The position numbers and the translations under genes were made by a program. Of a stretch of DNA of 64,000 nt, positions 1 through 11,743 are shown in pieces (position 1 is the stretch's first letter; the number at the start of each line of letters is the position of its first letter). Origin of the DNA: Obelidium mucronatum (taxonomy: Eukaryota > Chytridiomycota > Chytridiomycetes > Chytridiales > Chytriomycetaceae); contig JAIVFH010000115.1 of assembly GCA_025765595.1 (NCBI GenBank), positions 1-64,000 on the forward strand, in the 5' to 3' direction. Below the pieces are notes generated by a model, which ran no database searches, was not told where the DNA came from, and saw only the letters and a program-made list of their open reading frames with translations.

Positions 1-272
1 CTCTGTCGCTTTACTTTCATTGTTTGTTGTCGCAACTTCCCTTTTTTCCCCTTGTGCGTTCATTTCGTCCTGTATAACTGTGAGTTTAATGTGATTTCGC
101 CATCTTCAGATTCCTTATCATGATCAGCACAATTTCACTCTTGATTTCGAATTGAACAAACTGAATTTTACGGGTTACTAATGCAAGAAGCACCTTATGT
201 CGTTGAAACACCAGCTAAAACAATTTTTTTTAGTTTTTTTTTTTTCTGAAAGCAAAACACATCAATATCAGA
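1..272. other. Upstream flank of the first bHLH gene
   Basis: No coding region is supported here. The stretch is AT-rich and contains a T-rich run at about 222-245 immediately before the first bHLH start codon, so it probably holds that gene's promoter and 5' UTR. No specific regulatory site was recognised. Confidence 0.4.
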
Positions 273-1643
273 ATGTGGACCTCAACGAATGCTCTACCAC
301 TTATCGACCCAACACCTGTAGAACTTTCCAATGCTGATATCGAATTCCTGGATGCTCTTATCGATAATGGTTGCTTCAGACAAGGAAATTCTAATACAAC
401 AAGTCTCATGACAAACCATGACTTGGACCCATTTGCCTCCTTCGGTTGCTTCGACGCCCATGCAAATACTTCAGCCGTTAATTCAACGCATCAGCAGCAG
501 CAACAACAGCAACAGATAAATAGCTTATCAAATGGCATGAGGTTCGATATGGCCATGGAGATGGCATTCTCCGGATTTGTCCCGAACCAACCAACCCATG
601 GATTCATGTTTCCCGGCGATACCAGCAACATTGATGCGCAGTGGAGTGCAATGCTTTCAACGGCAGTGGCAAGCCCATTTTACCAGTCGCCACAGCTATC
701 TTATCCACTGGCCAACTTTTACTCAAGCCCCATGTCCGTGAACACCACGCCCAGCCTGCATTCATTCCAACAGGGATTGAGCAGCAACAGCGTCCAGCAG
801 CCGTCGCCTGCCGGCTCTGTTTTGGCCGGTGTAACCCAACCATCACCATTAATCCGTCAAGCCCAGAGGGCACCAATAGTGCCAAGAAGGTCAGCTTCCA
901 GCAACATGCAAGCAAAAAGTCAGTCTGCGGCAAGAAGCAGCAGAACTCAGTCTACTCCTTCATTTGCGCCATACACGAAACCCGTCCGTGGTTCAGCAGC
1001 AGTCAATGCAGCAGTGCCAACAGCGCCAGTATCGCCTCCAGCAAGAATGACGCCTTCTCTGCTGATGGCTGAATCGAATACCGATGCAAATGCCCGAATG
1101 ACTCCGTCCAGGCTCATGAACTTGGTCCCAATGATTATTACGTCGTCGCCACTTTCAGCTGGTTCGCCTTCTTCTCCTGTAATGAAGTTTGAAGCATCTG
1201 TATTGACGCCTCAGTCGATTTTTGCTGGATCTCGGCCTTCATCCGCTTGCAGTATGACTGCAGAAACCTCAAGCAGGAAGGGCGTAGACCACTCACAAAA
1301 ACCACCCGCAGCCAATATTTCAAAAGCAAACCCTTCCTCCGCATCATCCTCCAAGGGATCCACTCGAACACTCGAAGAGCGTAGACAATACCGAAAGCAA
1401 GCTGAAAAACAACGACGAGAGCTCATCAAGACCAGTTTTGATCAAGTCAAGCAAATTCTTCCGAGAAATTCTTTTACTGAAAAGCTACCGTCCAAAGAGA
1501 AGGTGCTCGATGTTGCCACTGATTACATTCTTGATTTAATGAGGGAGGAGGACAAAAAGGTCAAGACGATTTCTGCACTAGAATACGAAATCAACAGTTT
1601 AAAAGCGCACTTTACGTTTTCCGCAATGATGGCCTGTGTTTGA
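273..1643 (+). CDS. bHLH-zipper transcription factor, array copy 1
   Basis: Single-exon gene for a 456-residue protein, and the cleanest member of a ten-gene tandem bHLH array. Residues 1-360 are low-complexity (Ser/Pro/Gln-rich, with a run of eight Gln near residue 74). They carry two copies of the array motif, RMTPSLLM (1044-1067) and RMTPSRLM (1095-1118). The C-terminal 80 residues form a basic region (RKQAEKQRR), helix 1, a loop ending in PSKEKVLD, helix 2 (ATDYILDL) and a short leucine-zipper-like helix. Glu9 and Arg12/Arg13 of the basic region are kept, but position 5, His in Max-type proteins, is Arg. It presumably acts as a nuclear dimeric DNA-binding regulator. Unlike most of its neighbours it has no intron in the HLH. 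The start is the first in-frame ATG. Family assignment is firm; targets are unknown. Confidence 0.9.
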   Translation: MWTSTNALPLIDPTPVELSNADIEFLDALIDNGCFRQGNSNTTSLMTNHDLDPFASFGCFDAHANTSAVNSTHQQQQQQQQINSLSNGMRFDMAMEMAFSGFVPNQPTHGFMFPGDTSNIDAQWSAMLSTAVASPFYQSPQLSYPLANFYSSPMSVNTTPSLHSFQQGLSSNSVQQPSPAGSVLAGVTQPSPLIRQAQRAPIVPRRSASSNMQAKSQSAARSSRTQSTPSFAPYTKPVRGSAAVNAAVPTAPVSPPARMTPSLLMAESNTDANARMTPSRLMNLVPMIITSSPLSAGSPSSPVMKFEASVLTPQSIFAGSRPSSACSMTAETSSRKGVDHSQKPPAANISKANPSSASSSKGSTRTLEERRQYRKQAEKQRRELIKTSFDQVKQILPRNSFTEKLPSKEKVLDVATDYILDLMREEDKKVKTISALEYEINSLKAHFTFSAMMACV

Positions 1644-1721
1644 TTTACTCCTTTTTTTCGTGCCCTGTTCATTCATTTTACACGTACAACAATAATTGAC
1701 ATTAATAAACCATTTAATCTG

Positions 1722-3839
1722 ATGCAAACCAGTGCCGCCGCCCCTGCCGAAGCGTCGGATAATCCCGGGCCGGCTGCCGATGAGTCTGTGGCTTTGGACA
1801 ACGCAGGCGACGAGCCGCAGGGCCATGCGAACAGCGGCCGCAGCGAGGCCACGCGACGGCACTCAAACGAGCCAGAAGCGGCGCGGGAAACGATCGCCGG
1901 CCGAGAAGCGGCGCAAAACGATCCGCGGCGGCGCAGTCCGGCGGCGGGCGCGCAGGACCAGGGCCCGTCTCGGCCGCGGTCTTCTGGAAGGTTGCCGTAC
2001 TACCCGCCAGACTACGCAGGCGAAGACGAAAACGGTTATGACGATGATCGAGAATATGGGGGCTATCCAGGGTATCCTAGAAGCTGGACTCCTGGGAGCA
2101 GCAGCTCTCGTCGATCGGCCATGATGCACATGCCATCATCCCGCCTGCAGAGGGACTTCTATCCACCGCAATTTGGAAGACACGGGCCGCGACACGGTTA
2201 TAGCGGCTATCCTGAGTCGCAATCCCCACGCAACACTATGGACAGCGCAGATTGGGAAACGCCTTACTATTCAAATTACAGATACCATCAAGATGCAATC
2301 GAGTATGACAATTTCTTCAGGCGAGAACGCAGGACTCCGCGTCACTTTAATGATTTTGATGACATGGGATCTTGAATTTCGTAGAAACTCGATACGTCCT
2401 AGAATTGCTCGGAGGAATCAACCGCAATATCCTTTTCATTTACCATCTCGCCGTACTTCAGCAATGTCGCAGCAGCATTCCGATTCACCAGCCAGTGCTC
2501 CTCCGGCAACTCCCCGCAATACCGACGAAGGCGATTTAACCAACGCCGGTCTTGGAATATCCGGTCATCATTTACTGCCGACAAGGGAAGCTCCTACTCC
2601 TGCCAGATTGGGGTCATTGGAACCTGATGAAAGGTTCTCATCACGGCCCAGCAGCGCATCATCAAGACTCAGACCGGAGCCATTGGATTACCTCAGCAGA
2701 TTTGAATCCAATTCCGTTGCACTAGAAGATCCGTATGATGATATTAGTGGAAGGAGATATTCTTTTCTGCAACCGTCCAATTTTACCGAGATGTTGACGA
2801 TGGAACCTTCAATATTTGGTATGCAAGCTGATGGCGGTGTAATTCAAGCTGCGACGCCTTCTTGTTTGCCAAGTGAAATGCTGAGAAGGATGAACGCAGA
2901 TGACGCGAATGATGAGGCGGAAGACGCGGCCCCTAGCAGCGACATGGGGATTTTACCAAGTCGATCTCCTCCAATGCTCCCCAGTACGTTTTTATCCACA
3001 GAATTCATTGGTTACGAAGACGATTCGCGCGGGGGTCGCAGTCCCCCGTTTATCAACAACGCTACGCCCTCATCACCAGCAGAAACTCGTCCCACAACTG
3101 TGAACGCTCCGCGGCAGCGCCAAACAAGACCAAAACCTAGAGCGCCAAAAAAGACTTCCAAACCCACTTCTTCTCTTCGAAATGAAGTTGGGACGAGTTC
3201 AACTGCTGGCACACAACAAACTACTGCCTCGTCTAGTATCTCCCGCACAGTTCCGCAACAGCCGGTAGAGATAGGTCCACCACTTCAAAGAAGAATACAC
3301 CGACGATCTTTGACTCCTGAAGCCAGCTGCCCGATTCTCACTTTTCAAGAATACGAGATAAAGTGGACTAATACTCCTTTCCATATCGGGATGTTGGATG
3401 AAGAGCCGCACCATATACCTGGGTTTACCATAAGCTCAGCCGATGATCCTCCGTAAGTCCTTGTTTGTAGTTGTTTTTAAGCGCGCGCGGATCATATCAA
3501 CATGAAAATATAGAGCCGATCCCAAACTGCGGCGACTGCTAAGAAGGAAAATTGCCGAGCAGAAGCGGAGGCTGAATGAAGCGAGATTTGAAAACTATTT
3601 ACGATCTATTCTACGTTCTATGGATAATATTACCCATTTGCAAACCCCTAAAGAAGTTGTTTACGACCGAGGTGACTTCTTGTTTTATTTTCTTTGGCAG
3701 GCCATGATTGATGGTATTTAATTATCTAGCATTGCAATGCATCAAGGAGTTGACTGCGAGTGCAAAAGAGAAACGAGAGATTGTGGCAGCACTTGAAAGG
3801 GAAATTAGCGAGCTAAAAGCCAGTTTGCTGAGTCAATAA
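1722..3839 (+). CDS. bHLH-zipper transcription factor, array copy 2
   Basis: Proposed four-exon gene with introns at about 2303-2384, 3453-3513 and 3672-3729. Removing them joins all frames: each donor/acceptor pair restores an open frame without extra edits. The N-terminal exon is very GC-rich and encodes an Ala/Arg-rich then Tyr/Asp-rich disordered segment. The last two exons encode the bHLH (RKIAEQKRR basic region) and a zipper ending in LKASLLSQ. Helix 2 is divergent: it reads ALQCIKEL where Max-type proteins have ATxYIxxL. The final intron splits the first Ala codon of helix 2 in phase 1 (G|CN), as in copies 3-7. No good copy of the array TP motif is present. The first intron is the least certain; the protein could instead start at the ATG at 2464. 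Confidence 0.75.
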
Positions 3840-3949
3840 AAATCAAAGAAAGTCTCGACCATTTTAATTTTGACAAAAACAAGTCAAAATGAAAGGCGCG
3901 TGGGAGATTCGGTTTTGGGCTTGATTTATTTTCGATTCAACAAAGTCAA

Positions 3950-4958
3950 ATGGAAACTATCGATGCCACCGACTTAGAGCGCCAGTCACCGCCCAAGGAG
4001 GGTAGCCGGAGTTCTAGGAACAGCAGAAACTATGGATTCGATGATATCCCGTTGCAGTACGGAATGCTTCCCCACCCTGACTTGTTTTACACTCCCAATG
4101 GACTCCTCCCACAAGCGCCCGTCTTTGGCGTCCTGCAAAACCCATTGTCGAACTCCAGTGAAATGCAAGCAGAAGTCGATGTGAACCAGTGGAGCGGCCT
4201 CGGTCTCGACTTTGACCCACCGCCTGTTTTGAGTGCAGCTTCCCAGTCCCAGACTCTGTTCAACAATGCTTCTTCAGCAGTCTCCAGCCGAATGACTCCA
4301 GCTCAGATCCTCAAAATGGGCGAGCAAATGCAACAAAGTCACGATTCTACTTTGGTCCACCCACAACCCCAACAACCACTTTCTTCATACCCCTTATTCC
4401 TGCAACATGCCAATCAATTGAATTTGCACTCGCCGACTATGCAAGCGATACCGCAGCGCCCAATACACAACTCATCCGTGCCACCCTCGCTCAATCAACA
4501 TCAACAGTTTCGACTTCCCCAACACACCACCCCAACCCGTCCTCTTTCCACTCCAAACAACCATTTCATGAATTTCCCTGATACTTTGCCATTTATTCCC
4601 TCCCCAATGTCGTTCCACGCTTTCCGGTCCACCGCGCCGTTACTGGATTCTCCTGCATTTTCTGCCTATTCTCCAAGTTTGGATCCCACCAGCGGTAGCG
4701 CAGCAACACCTTTATTGACGGCTGTTGGAACAGGAAAGAGCGTGTTTGGATCGCTGGGGAACAGACCAGCAGCATCAGAAAACAATGATAATGCACAAGA
4801 CCAGGAGGAGCAGCATAACTTGCTGTGGAATTGTGGAACGCGGTTGGATGAGTTGCATGTTGCAGATGAAGGTAGCGGCTCCGACGCGGTGAAACAAGCT
4901 GCAATGGAAGCTGTCGTTGGTGCTGTTTTTCGAGAACGGAAACCGAAGCAATCAAAGT

Positions 4959-5045
<87 letters not shown>

Positions 5046-5429
5046 TCGATTGTAATTAAGTTGGGTTTCTTTTTTCCATGTATTAGGCGGTCAAGAAAGA
5101 ACAAGTTGAATGAAGAAGCCGTCGAGTTACGGAAAGTGAGTAGGAAAGAGGCAGAAAAGCATCGACGAGATGAAATGAAGAAATGCATTGATGAACTCAA
5201 GACACTGATACCAAAGCGTGCAAAAAATGAAAAGTTTGCTTCAAAGGAAATGGTTTTGGAGAAAGGTTCGTTTCAAAACACTGTGTGTGGCTTTCTCTGT
5301 TCACTGATTTTTTTTCTATCAGCATTTAAATTGGTGATGGATTTGAAAGAGCAGGAGGTTCAAAAGCTTGGAATTGTGGGGAAGCTCGAAGCAGAAGTCG
5401 AGGCATTGAAACGGCGACTGGGCTGCTGA
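3950..5429 (+). CDS. bHLH-zipper transcription factor, array copy 3
   Basis: Three exons, with introns 4957-5086 and 5266-5322. Exon 1 encodes about 335 disordered Ser/Pro/Gln-rich residues with one TP motif, RMTPAQIL (4289-4312), plus an FMNF block and a downstream SVFG block also found in copies 7 and 8. Exon 2 carries the basic region (RKEAEKHRR), helix 1 (KCIDELKTLIP) and the loop (FASKEMVLE). Exon 3 carries helix 2 and a zipper ending KRRLGC. The second intron is the conserved phase-1 intron in the helix 2 Ala codon. The first intron contains an uninterrupted run of 80 T. Probable nuclear DNA-binding protein with unknown targets. Confidence 0.85.
4963..5042 (+). repeat. 80-nt poly(T) tract inside an intron
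   Basis: Uninterrupted run of 80 T within the first intron of bHLH copy 3, starting six bases after the donor GT and ending about 44 bases before the acceptor AG. It may be a real expanded homopolymer, or its length may be an assembly artefact. Confidence 0.95.
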
Positions 5430-5713
5430 CTTTATTCAACTTTTCGCTAGATCTATATTTGCTTGTTATATTATTTGCTTACATCTGCCTATATAAATTC
5501 CCTTGGATCCTTTTATTATTCTTATTATTAAATAAATATTAAAATAAGCTTAATTTGCAACTCTCGGTTCAGGCGCGTGCCAAATGTTGGGCTTTAACAG
5601 CACGCTTCCTTCCACGCACCAAAGATTTTTTTAATTTTCCGATTTTGGAATAATATTTACGTTGTTAAAAGAGGGTGGAGATACTACAAAAAGCAACGAT
5701 TGATTTTAACCAA

Positions 5714-7097
5714 ATGGGCGATCGCGAGTACTTTGATGATGTAGATGCTGCCCGGGCTGTTGCGATGCCAGACCTTGGATGTGCAACATCTGATGATTCA
5801 GAGGCAACCGAGTCGGACTGTAACATCAGACAAGTTTATAGAAAGCGATTGCGTACTTCAGAGCCATCGCTGTTTGTTGGTGCCAAATATTCAGCTTGTG
5901 AAGGAATTGAAGGGCAAGGATGTCAGACAACCAGCGGCACAGATGGAGATCACTTGTCGAATGAAAGCCACTCTAGTACATCATCGGTGAATTACGAACA
6001 CAAGTGTACGATACCATCTGTGGTCTATTTTACTCCTCCTTCGACCAGAATGAGAGTAAATCAATCAGTCACTCTGCCACCTTTGTCGTCATTCTTGCCA
6101 GTATCCCCACCATTCACTGAAATTCGAACTCAAGAATATCAACCAAATTATCGGAATGTTGTGATTCCTGTTTCTAGAGGATTCGGAGGCGGGCTGGAGG
6201 CATTAGTCTCTGTTTTGGAACACGACTTGGAACAACGTCAAGAAACACCTTTATCCACTCAAGAAGGCATCAATAAGAGTCTTGAAAATGTAACCACACC
6301 AATTTCCTAATACTTTTTTTGCTGAAAGTTTTTTTTTCGTGGCTTTTATTTTATAGGACCCAACGCGTTTCTCACTTTCTCAATCCGCACTACACGACAA
6401 ATCATCAATCGCAGCAATTAATTATCCTATCTTAATAAGACCGCCGGAGCCATCTCATGTGACGTTATCCACTATGAATGGACCTGCGAGTTCTCTTCGG
6501 AGCGACTCTAGTGCAAATATACCCTCATTGCGATCAGCATGAATTGAGTGGTGTGATTTCGCGTTCCTCGACGGCTGGCCCGTCTCACAGCTCAAAAGCA
6601 ATTACAGCCCAAAATTACCAACACACGCCACGTTAGATCTTGACGAGCATGCTGCAATCCGAAAAGGAAAGAAGCCAAGAATTAATTCAAAAAACGAAAG
6701 GTGATTTTTTGGAAGTGGGAGGGTTTTTTTGTGGTGTTTGGGTTCACACACACAACTCTCCTTTCGTGGTTTTAATGTGAAAAAACCAATTTCGCCAGTC
6801 CTATAGATATTGACCAGAAACGCATTTATCGTCAGCAGGTTGAGCAAAAACGAAGGGATCTTTTGAAACAGTCGTTTGATGCTCTTAAAGCCTTGGTTCC
6901 CACAAAAAGGAAGTCTCCGCCAAAAGATGAGTTGCTGAACGAAGGTATATTCGTTTTTGTTCGGGAGCTGCGATATTCATATAGATTCTTTTTAGCGACA
7001 AGTTATATTCCTTCAACTGCAAATGGCTCGCGATGAAAAGATGAGGATGATCGAGGAGATGGAGGCGGAAATTGTAAAAATTAGAAGCGCATTGTAA
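5714..7097 (+). pseudogene. bHLH-zipper gene, array copy 4, disrupted
   Basis: A recognisable bHLH gene with at least one lesion. The first exon starts at the ATG at 5714, in frame with a GTG 39 bp upstream. Introns at 6290-6356, 6701-6798 and 6945-6995 are well supported by phase. The third exon encodes the basic region RQQVEQKRR and helix 1, and the fourth begins ATSYI of helix 2. After ATSYI (about 7005-7009) the zipper continues only in the next frame (LQLQMARDEKMRM...), so one extra C truncates the protein after about 13 further residues. An in-frame TGA at 6540 in exon 2 is a second problem, removable only by a weak extra intron such as 6459-6590. No TP motif was found. It could be a decaying copy, or a functional gene with one base error and one missed intron. 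Confidence 0.65.
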
Positions 7098-7273
7098 ATT
7101 TAGCTCATTGAATAATATAGAGAGCGTATGTATATGTTCAACTTTTGTGGGATGTGTTTGAGAAATTTCTGCTGGGCATGCTTCTCAATTCAGGAATTTT
7201 CCGAATCCCAAGTGCCAATCTTTTTTTCCGACGATCAACCATTTCATTCAATTGAATCGCGACCATTCATCAA

Positions 7274-8676
7274 ATGTCTAGCAGAAGCATTTCGTATGAC
7301 AGCAGATCGCCGTCGCTCATAACCCACGAAGAAGTCAGTCTGATCAATGCGCTTCAGTTTGACTCAGCGACGATGGTTCACAGCCACCCAATCTCTGACT
7401 TTAGTCCAGAACAATCGAGACTTATTGGAGCATCTTCAGGACTTACACCAATGTTCAATCACTTTGATCCGTTTATTCCAAACTCAAATGCTGGAGCATG
7501 CTCGATGGATCATGATTTCGTTGCATTAGATACTACGGAAGGACCCCGAGCACCACCAGCAACTCCAATTACATTCAATCGGCACTCAATTGTTTCGTCT
7601 CCGCTTCAAAATCACGTTTTGGCACCGGAGGGGGCTGAAAGGATCTCCAGAACCCCTGATTCGAGATCTCAACAGCCAAACCTGATTACGTCTCCACTAT
7701 CAAATCACGGACCATCCCCATCACAAAGCATATCTAGTATATCGTCTGGAATTTCAAACCCTACTACTGGACCTGCACGAAAAAAATTACATCGAAAAAC
7801 AAGTCCGTTAGGACACCCAGGAGATGACCACAGTTACCAGTAGTAGTCCACACAGCTCTCGCAGTGGTTCGAGCACTCATTCGAATTCCTCCGTCAGATT
7901 GACTCCCGCCCAAATTATGGAAATTGCCCCCCAACATTTCAACGCCGAACCATTATCTTCAAATTCAAGCGCCATTAACACAACGAGTTCTGCGCCTCTA
8001 ACTTTCAGGATGATGTCTTTACCACTGGCCGAAGTTCCAGTAGTTTCGAATGACCCTATGGAATACTATGAATCTCGCACTGCCCCGATATATGTTGCAT
8101 CCTCTGAGAACTCAACGACTGGCTCAATGTCAAGTGGGTCATCAAAAGGAAGTGAGACGCTGCAACCGACTATGGCGTCGGCGGTGATGGTGGATCGAGG
8201 TGATGTCACGTTAGATATTCTTGAGAGTTTGAATGAAGGCACGACACGAAGGAATCAGTTCATGTGAGTTTTGAATATCAAATAGCTTGTTTTTTGGACT
8301 CTTGAACTTAAAAAACTGTACTCAGGGAGGGTGAGAATAGTCCTGGGTCACGAATACGGAGAGAAGCGGATAAGAAACGACGCGAAATGTCAAGACAGAC
8401 GTTGCATGAAATCAAAAGGATTTTGCCGGGAGGTCCGTCGACTCTTGAGGGCGTTACATCCAAAGAAAAGGTGTTGGAAAAAGGTACCAAAATACCCACA
8501 TTTCTTGTCAGACAATTAACGGGTTCATTGTCCTTCCCTTTTTCAAATTTGGTTCCGATTTCAAAGCTGCTGAATATATTGCCGAGCTACAGAGAACTGA
8601 AACTGAGAAAGTTCGGCAAGTTAATAGTTTGGAAGCGGAAATTAAGGAAATGAAGCAGAGACTGATGAAAGAGTGA
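7274..8676 (+). CDS. bHLH-zipper transcription factor, array copy 5
   Basis: Starts at an ATG (MSSRSISY) and encodes a disordered Ser/Thr/Pro-rich N-terminus, one TP motif RLTPAQIM (7896-7919), and then the bHLH. Introns 8264-8325 and 8484-8566 flank the exon with the basic region and helix 1; the second is the shared phase-1 intron in helix 2. The frame changes once between about 7800 and 7843 with no convincing intron, so a one-base error or lesion is likely. The basic region reads RREADKKRR: the invariant Glu9 that contacts the E-box CA step is Asp here, which should weaken or change DNA binding. Helix 2 (AAEYIAEL) and the zipper are typical. Confidence 0.75.
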
Positions 8677-8864
8677 ACTCTCAACTCTGAATGAGATGTT
8701 GAATATACTGTTTTGGTAATAGAATGAAACCTAGCCCTTGGATACTCTATTATACTTTTTTTCAAAAATCCTGCAAAAATCCAATCAAATTGCGAGAAAA
8801 AGGCACGCGCCGGGTTTGGTAAAAAAGAAGCCGTGATACTTCCAGAACCCACCACCAGTCAACA

Positions 8865-9896
8865 ATGGACAACAGTCTCTCTCTATCTGCCGCTAGTACC
8901 GAATGGGACAGTAAATTCCAGCAAAACGGATGGTGCTTTGGATTTCTGTGGAATCCAACTGTCAAAGTCAGATCTAGACTTTTTTAACTCTTTTGCGGAT
9001 TCGCTCGCTGATCCTAGGGATAATTTATCTATTGGAAACCTACCGGATGACGAGTCCGACGAGTCTTTCAAGGCGGTGACAACTGTTAGTGGGTACAGTC
9101 CCATCGCCAGAGAAAACTACCAAATTTGCAATCGAGCGACGCCAGCGCAGCTGATGAATCTCGGAGTAACTTTAAGGAATAAGGGACAACTCGTCGTCGA
9201 GTTTTGGATCAATACCTGAGAATTTGTCAAACTCAATGTCACAGGACGCGTTTGACAATCTCTTCCAACAAACCAACTTTCCTAAACATGAGGCAATCTA
9301 CTCGAACTATATATCAGCATCTGAAGCCACATTATTTTATTCGCCGGGCGGAGCACAAACGGATGCACTTATAGCTGCATCTTTGCAAGAAACCTTGTTC
9401 TTATTAAGCCCCCCAAGCAAACCGCAGCCACAAAACTTCAGCATACTCAACCCTTCAGAGATAAATTCATCTTGTTTGCCGCTTCCTCCACTACCGTCAA
9501 AAAAGGCGTGAGTCTTCCGAATCAAACTGCGATCCTCAGATCGTCCCTTAACCCGACACTTCTTTCAAACAGAGTTTCAAAAAGACCAGACCTTATAGAA
9601 AGACGTAAGTTACACAGGAAGGAGGCAGAGAGTCAGCGCAGGCGATTAATTGCCAAGTATGCGGAAGAATTGAAACAGTTGACCCCAAAAGCGATGGTGA
9701 GGAATATCTCTCAAGAGAAAGTGATAAATTCAGGTGAATATTCCTGACGATGGGATTTGTTTCTTATTGACGTTGAATCCTTGATTCAGCTGTGGAATTT
9801 ATACTTCACCTCCAGCATCAAGCCATCGAGAAAAAGAAAGAAATTAAGCAGCTCGAGCTTCAGATTTCTCTCTTAAAAGCTGGAATTAAGTGTTAA
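8865..9896 (+). CDS. bHLH-zipper transcription factor, array copy 6
   Basis: Probable start at the ATG at 8865. The protein has the array layout: a short acidic region (SKSDLDFFNSF), one TP motif RATPAQLM (9133-9156), then a basic region (RKEAESQRR), helix 1, loop (ISQEKVIN), helix 2 (AVEFILHL) and zipper. Introns 9508-9572 and 9734-9789 are clear, the second being the shared phase-1 intron. Two frame changes are unexplained: one near 8925-8945 after the start, and one near 9160-9200 just after the TP motif. Either the sequence has base errors or the gene is degenerating. The bHLH exons themselves are intact. Confidence 0.65.
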
Positions 9897-10009
9897 AGTT
9901 AAGATCCTCAAGGATGACAACACGTGTTTTCCCTTTTTTTTGATCTCCAAAAACAATTTTTGCACTCGTGCCAATAATCGCTACCAACCCAGCCGACTTG
10001 TTGATACTG

Positions 10010-11597
10010 ATGGCAGACGGAGCAGGACAGCAGCGACCAGTTGGACACCAAATACCTCCGGGGAATGATCTCGATCTAGAAAGCTTTCTCTTCGAGAACA
10101 CATCCCAGGCTCCGCAAATACCACCAGTTTCAAACGGTTCACTTCCGTATCAAACTCATCCTGATGTCAATAACCTGGCGCATGGCATTCATAACTCCTT
10201 TTGGATGAGTCCCATGCCCACTCACTTGGCTGAAGAACAGAGCGACCCCTGGTCTGCAAACTATGACACTACACAATCGAACAACTCTCAAACGCAAGAT
10301 CTTCCGCAGATACATCAGCATAACCCATATTCATATGCATTCAACAATATCTTTCAGATGCCTCCTCGACCGTCCACCCCGCAGTTCCAACACATCATCG
10401 AGGAACAGTCTATGCCATTCACACCAGCATTTGCAACTCCCACACTGCCGTTTTTATCATCGAGCTCGTCTCAACAAATGCCTCCTCACACAGCGTCAAC
10501 GCAATCAGCAACACCCATCCGGAAAAGCCCGCCAAAATCTGGCAGTCTTCGAAGTATCAAGAATCCAATGATTGCAAAAGAATCCAATTCCTCCAATCGA
10601 GCAACACCGGCTCAAATTATGAGTATGAATAGTCAAGCGGCTTTGCCCGAAGCGGTTGGCACCAGGTCTATTTCAAACCCGGCACTGCAAACTTCTATTA
10701 ATTCTTCAATACCACGAAATAATTCTCTTCAGAGTGAGATAAGCTCTCCTTTTATGAACTTTTCGCCACCTGGATTCCTCCAAACTCCATCGTCACTTGT
10801 GCCTACTTCTGCATCTGGGACTGGAGACAGTGTTTTTGGTCAAGCTGCCACTTTGTATGAAAATACAGGCAATACCTTCTCATCCATGCTGGAACAAACA
10901 TTATTCAGTCCCATGAACGTCATGCCGGACAGCAACATACATAATAATCAGGGAGCTATTCACGACCAGTTTTCTGGTCTCAACTTTTCTCCCATGCCGT
11001 TTGGGATGGGCGCCTCTATCACAACGGCGAATCAGCTGTCATCTTCCGCAACGCCTATTATCTCTTCACAGCCCTCGAACACAAGCAGTAGTGCAAAACG
11101 ATTAACGCCGATGGAAGTAATGAATCACACTTCTTCACCTCTGCATCCGTCACCGCTCCAACCAGTTGCCATCAAACGAAAGCTCACCACATCGAACCCA
11201 GCAAGTCCAGTGTATGAGTTTTTTTATGTTTTATGTTTTCTGCTAACTTACAAAACAACCGACACGTTTTTCAGGGAGTCGCATTTAGCAGACAACGCGG
11301 AACGACGAAAAGCATACCGCAAAGAAGCGGAAAAGCAAAGACGCAATCAGTTGAAATCCGGGTTTGATGCAATCAAGGATTTGATACCAACGGCCGATAA
11401 ATCCGCTTCCAAAGAGAAACTACTGGAACTGGGTAACATTTATTCCATGTCAACAAGCTTGATCAACTCTGAATCTATATTTTTTAGCCTATGACCATAT
11501 TTCGGAACTAAAGGAATCAGAGAAGGCGAAAACCTCGGCCATTCGGGCGATTGAATATGAGATTCATGAGTTGAAGGAGAGGCTTGGACAGCAGTAA
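10010..11597 (+). CDS. bHLH-zipper transcription factor, array copy 7
   Basis: Three exons, with introns 11212-11274 and 11433-11487. The start is the ATG at 10010; an upstream GTG in the same frame is less likely. About 400 disordered residues carry two TP motifs, RATPAQIM (10598-10621) and RLTPMEVM (11099-11122), an FMNFSP block and a SVFG block. The bHLH follows: RKEAEKQRR basic region, SGFDAIKDLIP helix 1, SASKEKLLEL, and helix 2 beginning AYDHISEL across the phase-1 intron. The first intron is 63 bp, in phase and free of stops, so retaining it would add 21 residues just before the basic region. The gene is intact throughout. Confidence 0.88.
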
Positions 11598-11743
11598 AAC
11601 ACTAATAGGGATGTTTTTGTAATGTGATAATATATTTAGATATTGCAAATGTGTGTAGTTGCTTAGAAATGGAGATGAAGAGGGGGCACGCTTTGTTTTG
11701 GAATTGCCTTTTTTTCCTCAACAAATCCCAACCAACGTTTACT

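Noticed and set aside
4917..5429. Protein with a 26-Phe run from the open frame across the T tract
   Set aside because: The T run lies in an intron with matching donor and acceptor. Splicing restores a normal bHLH protein.
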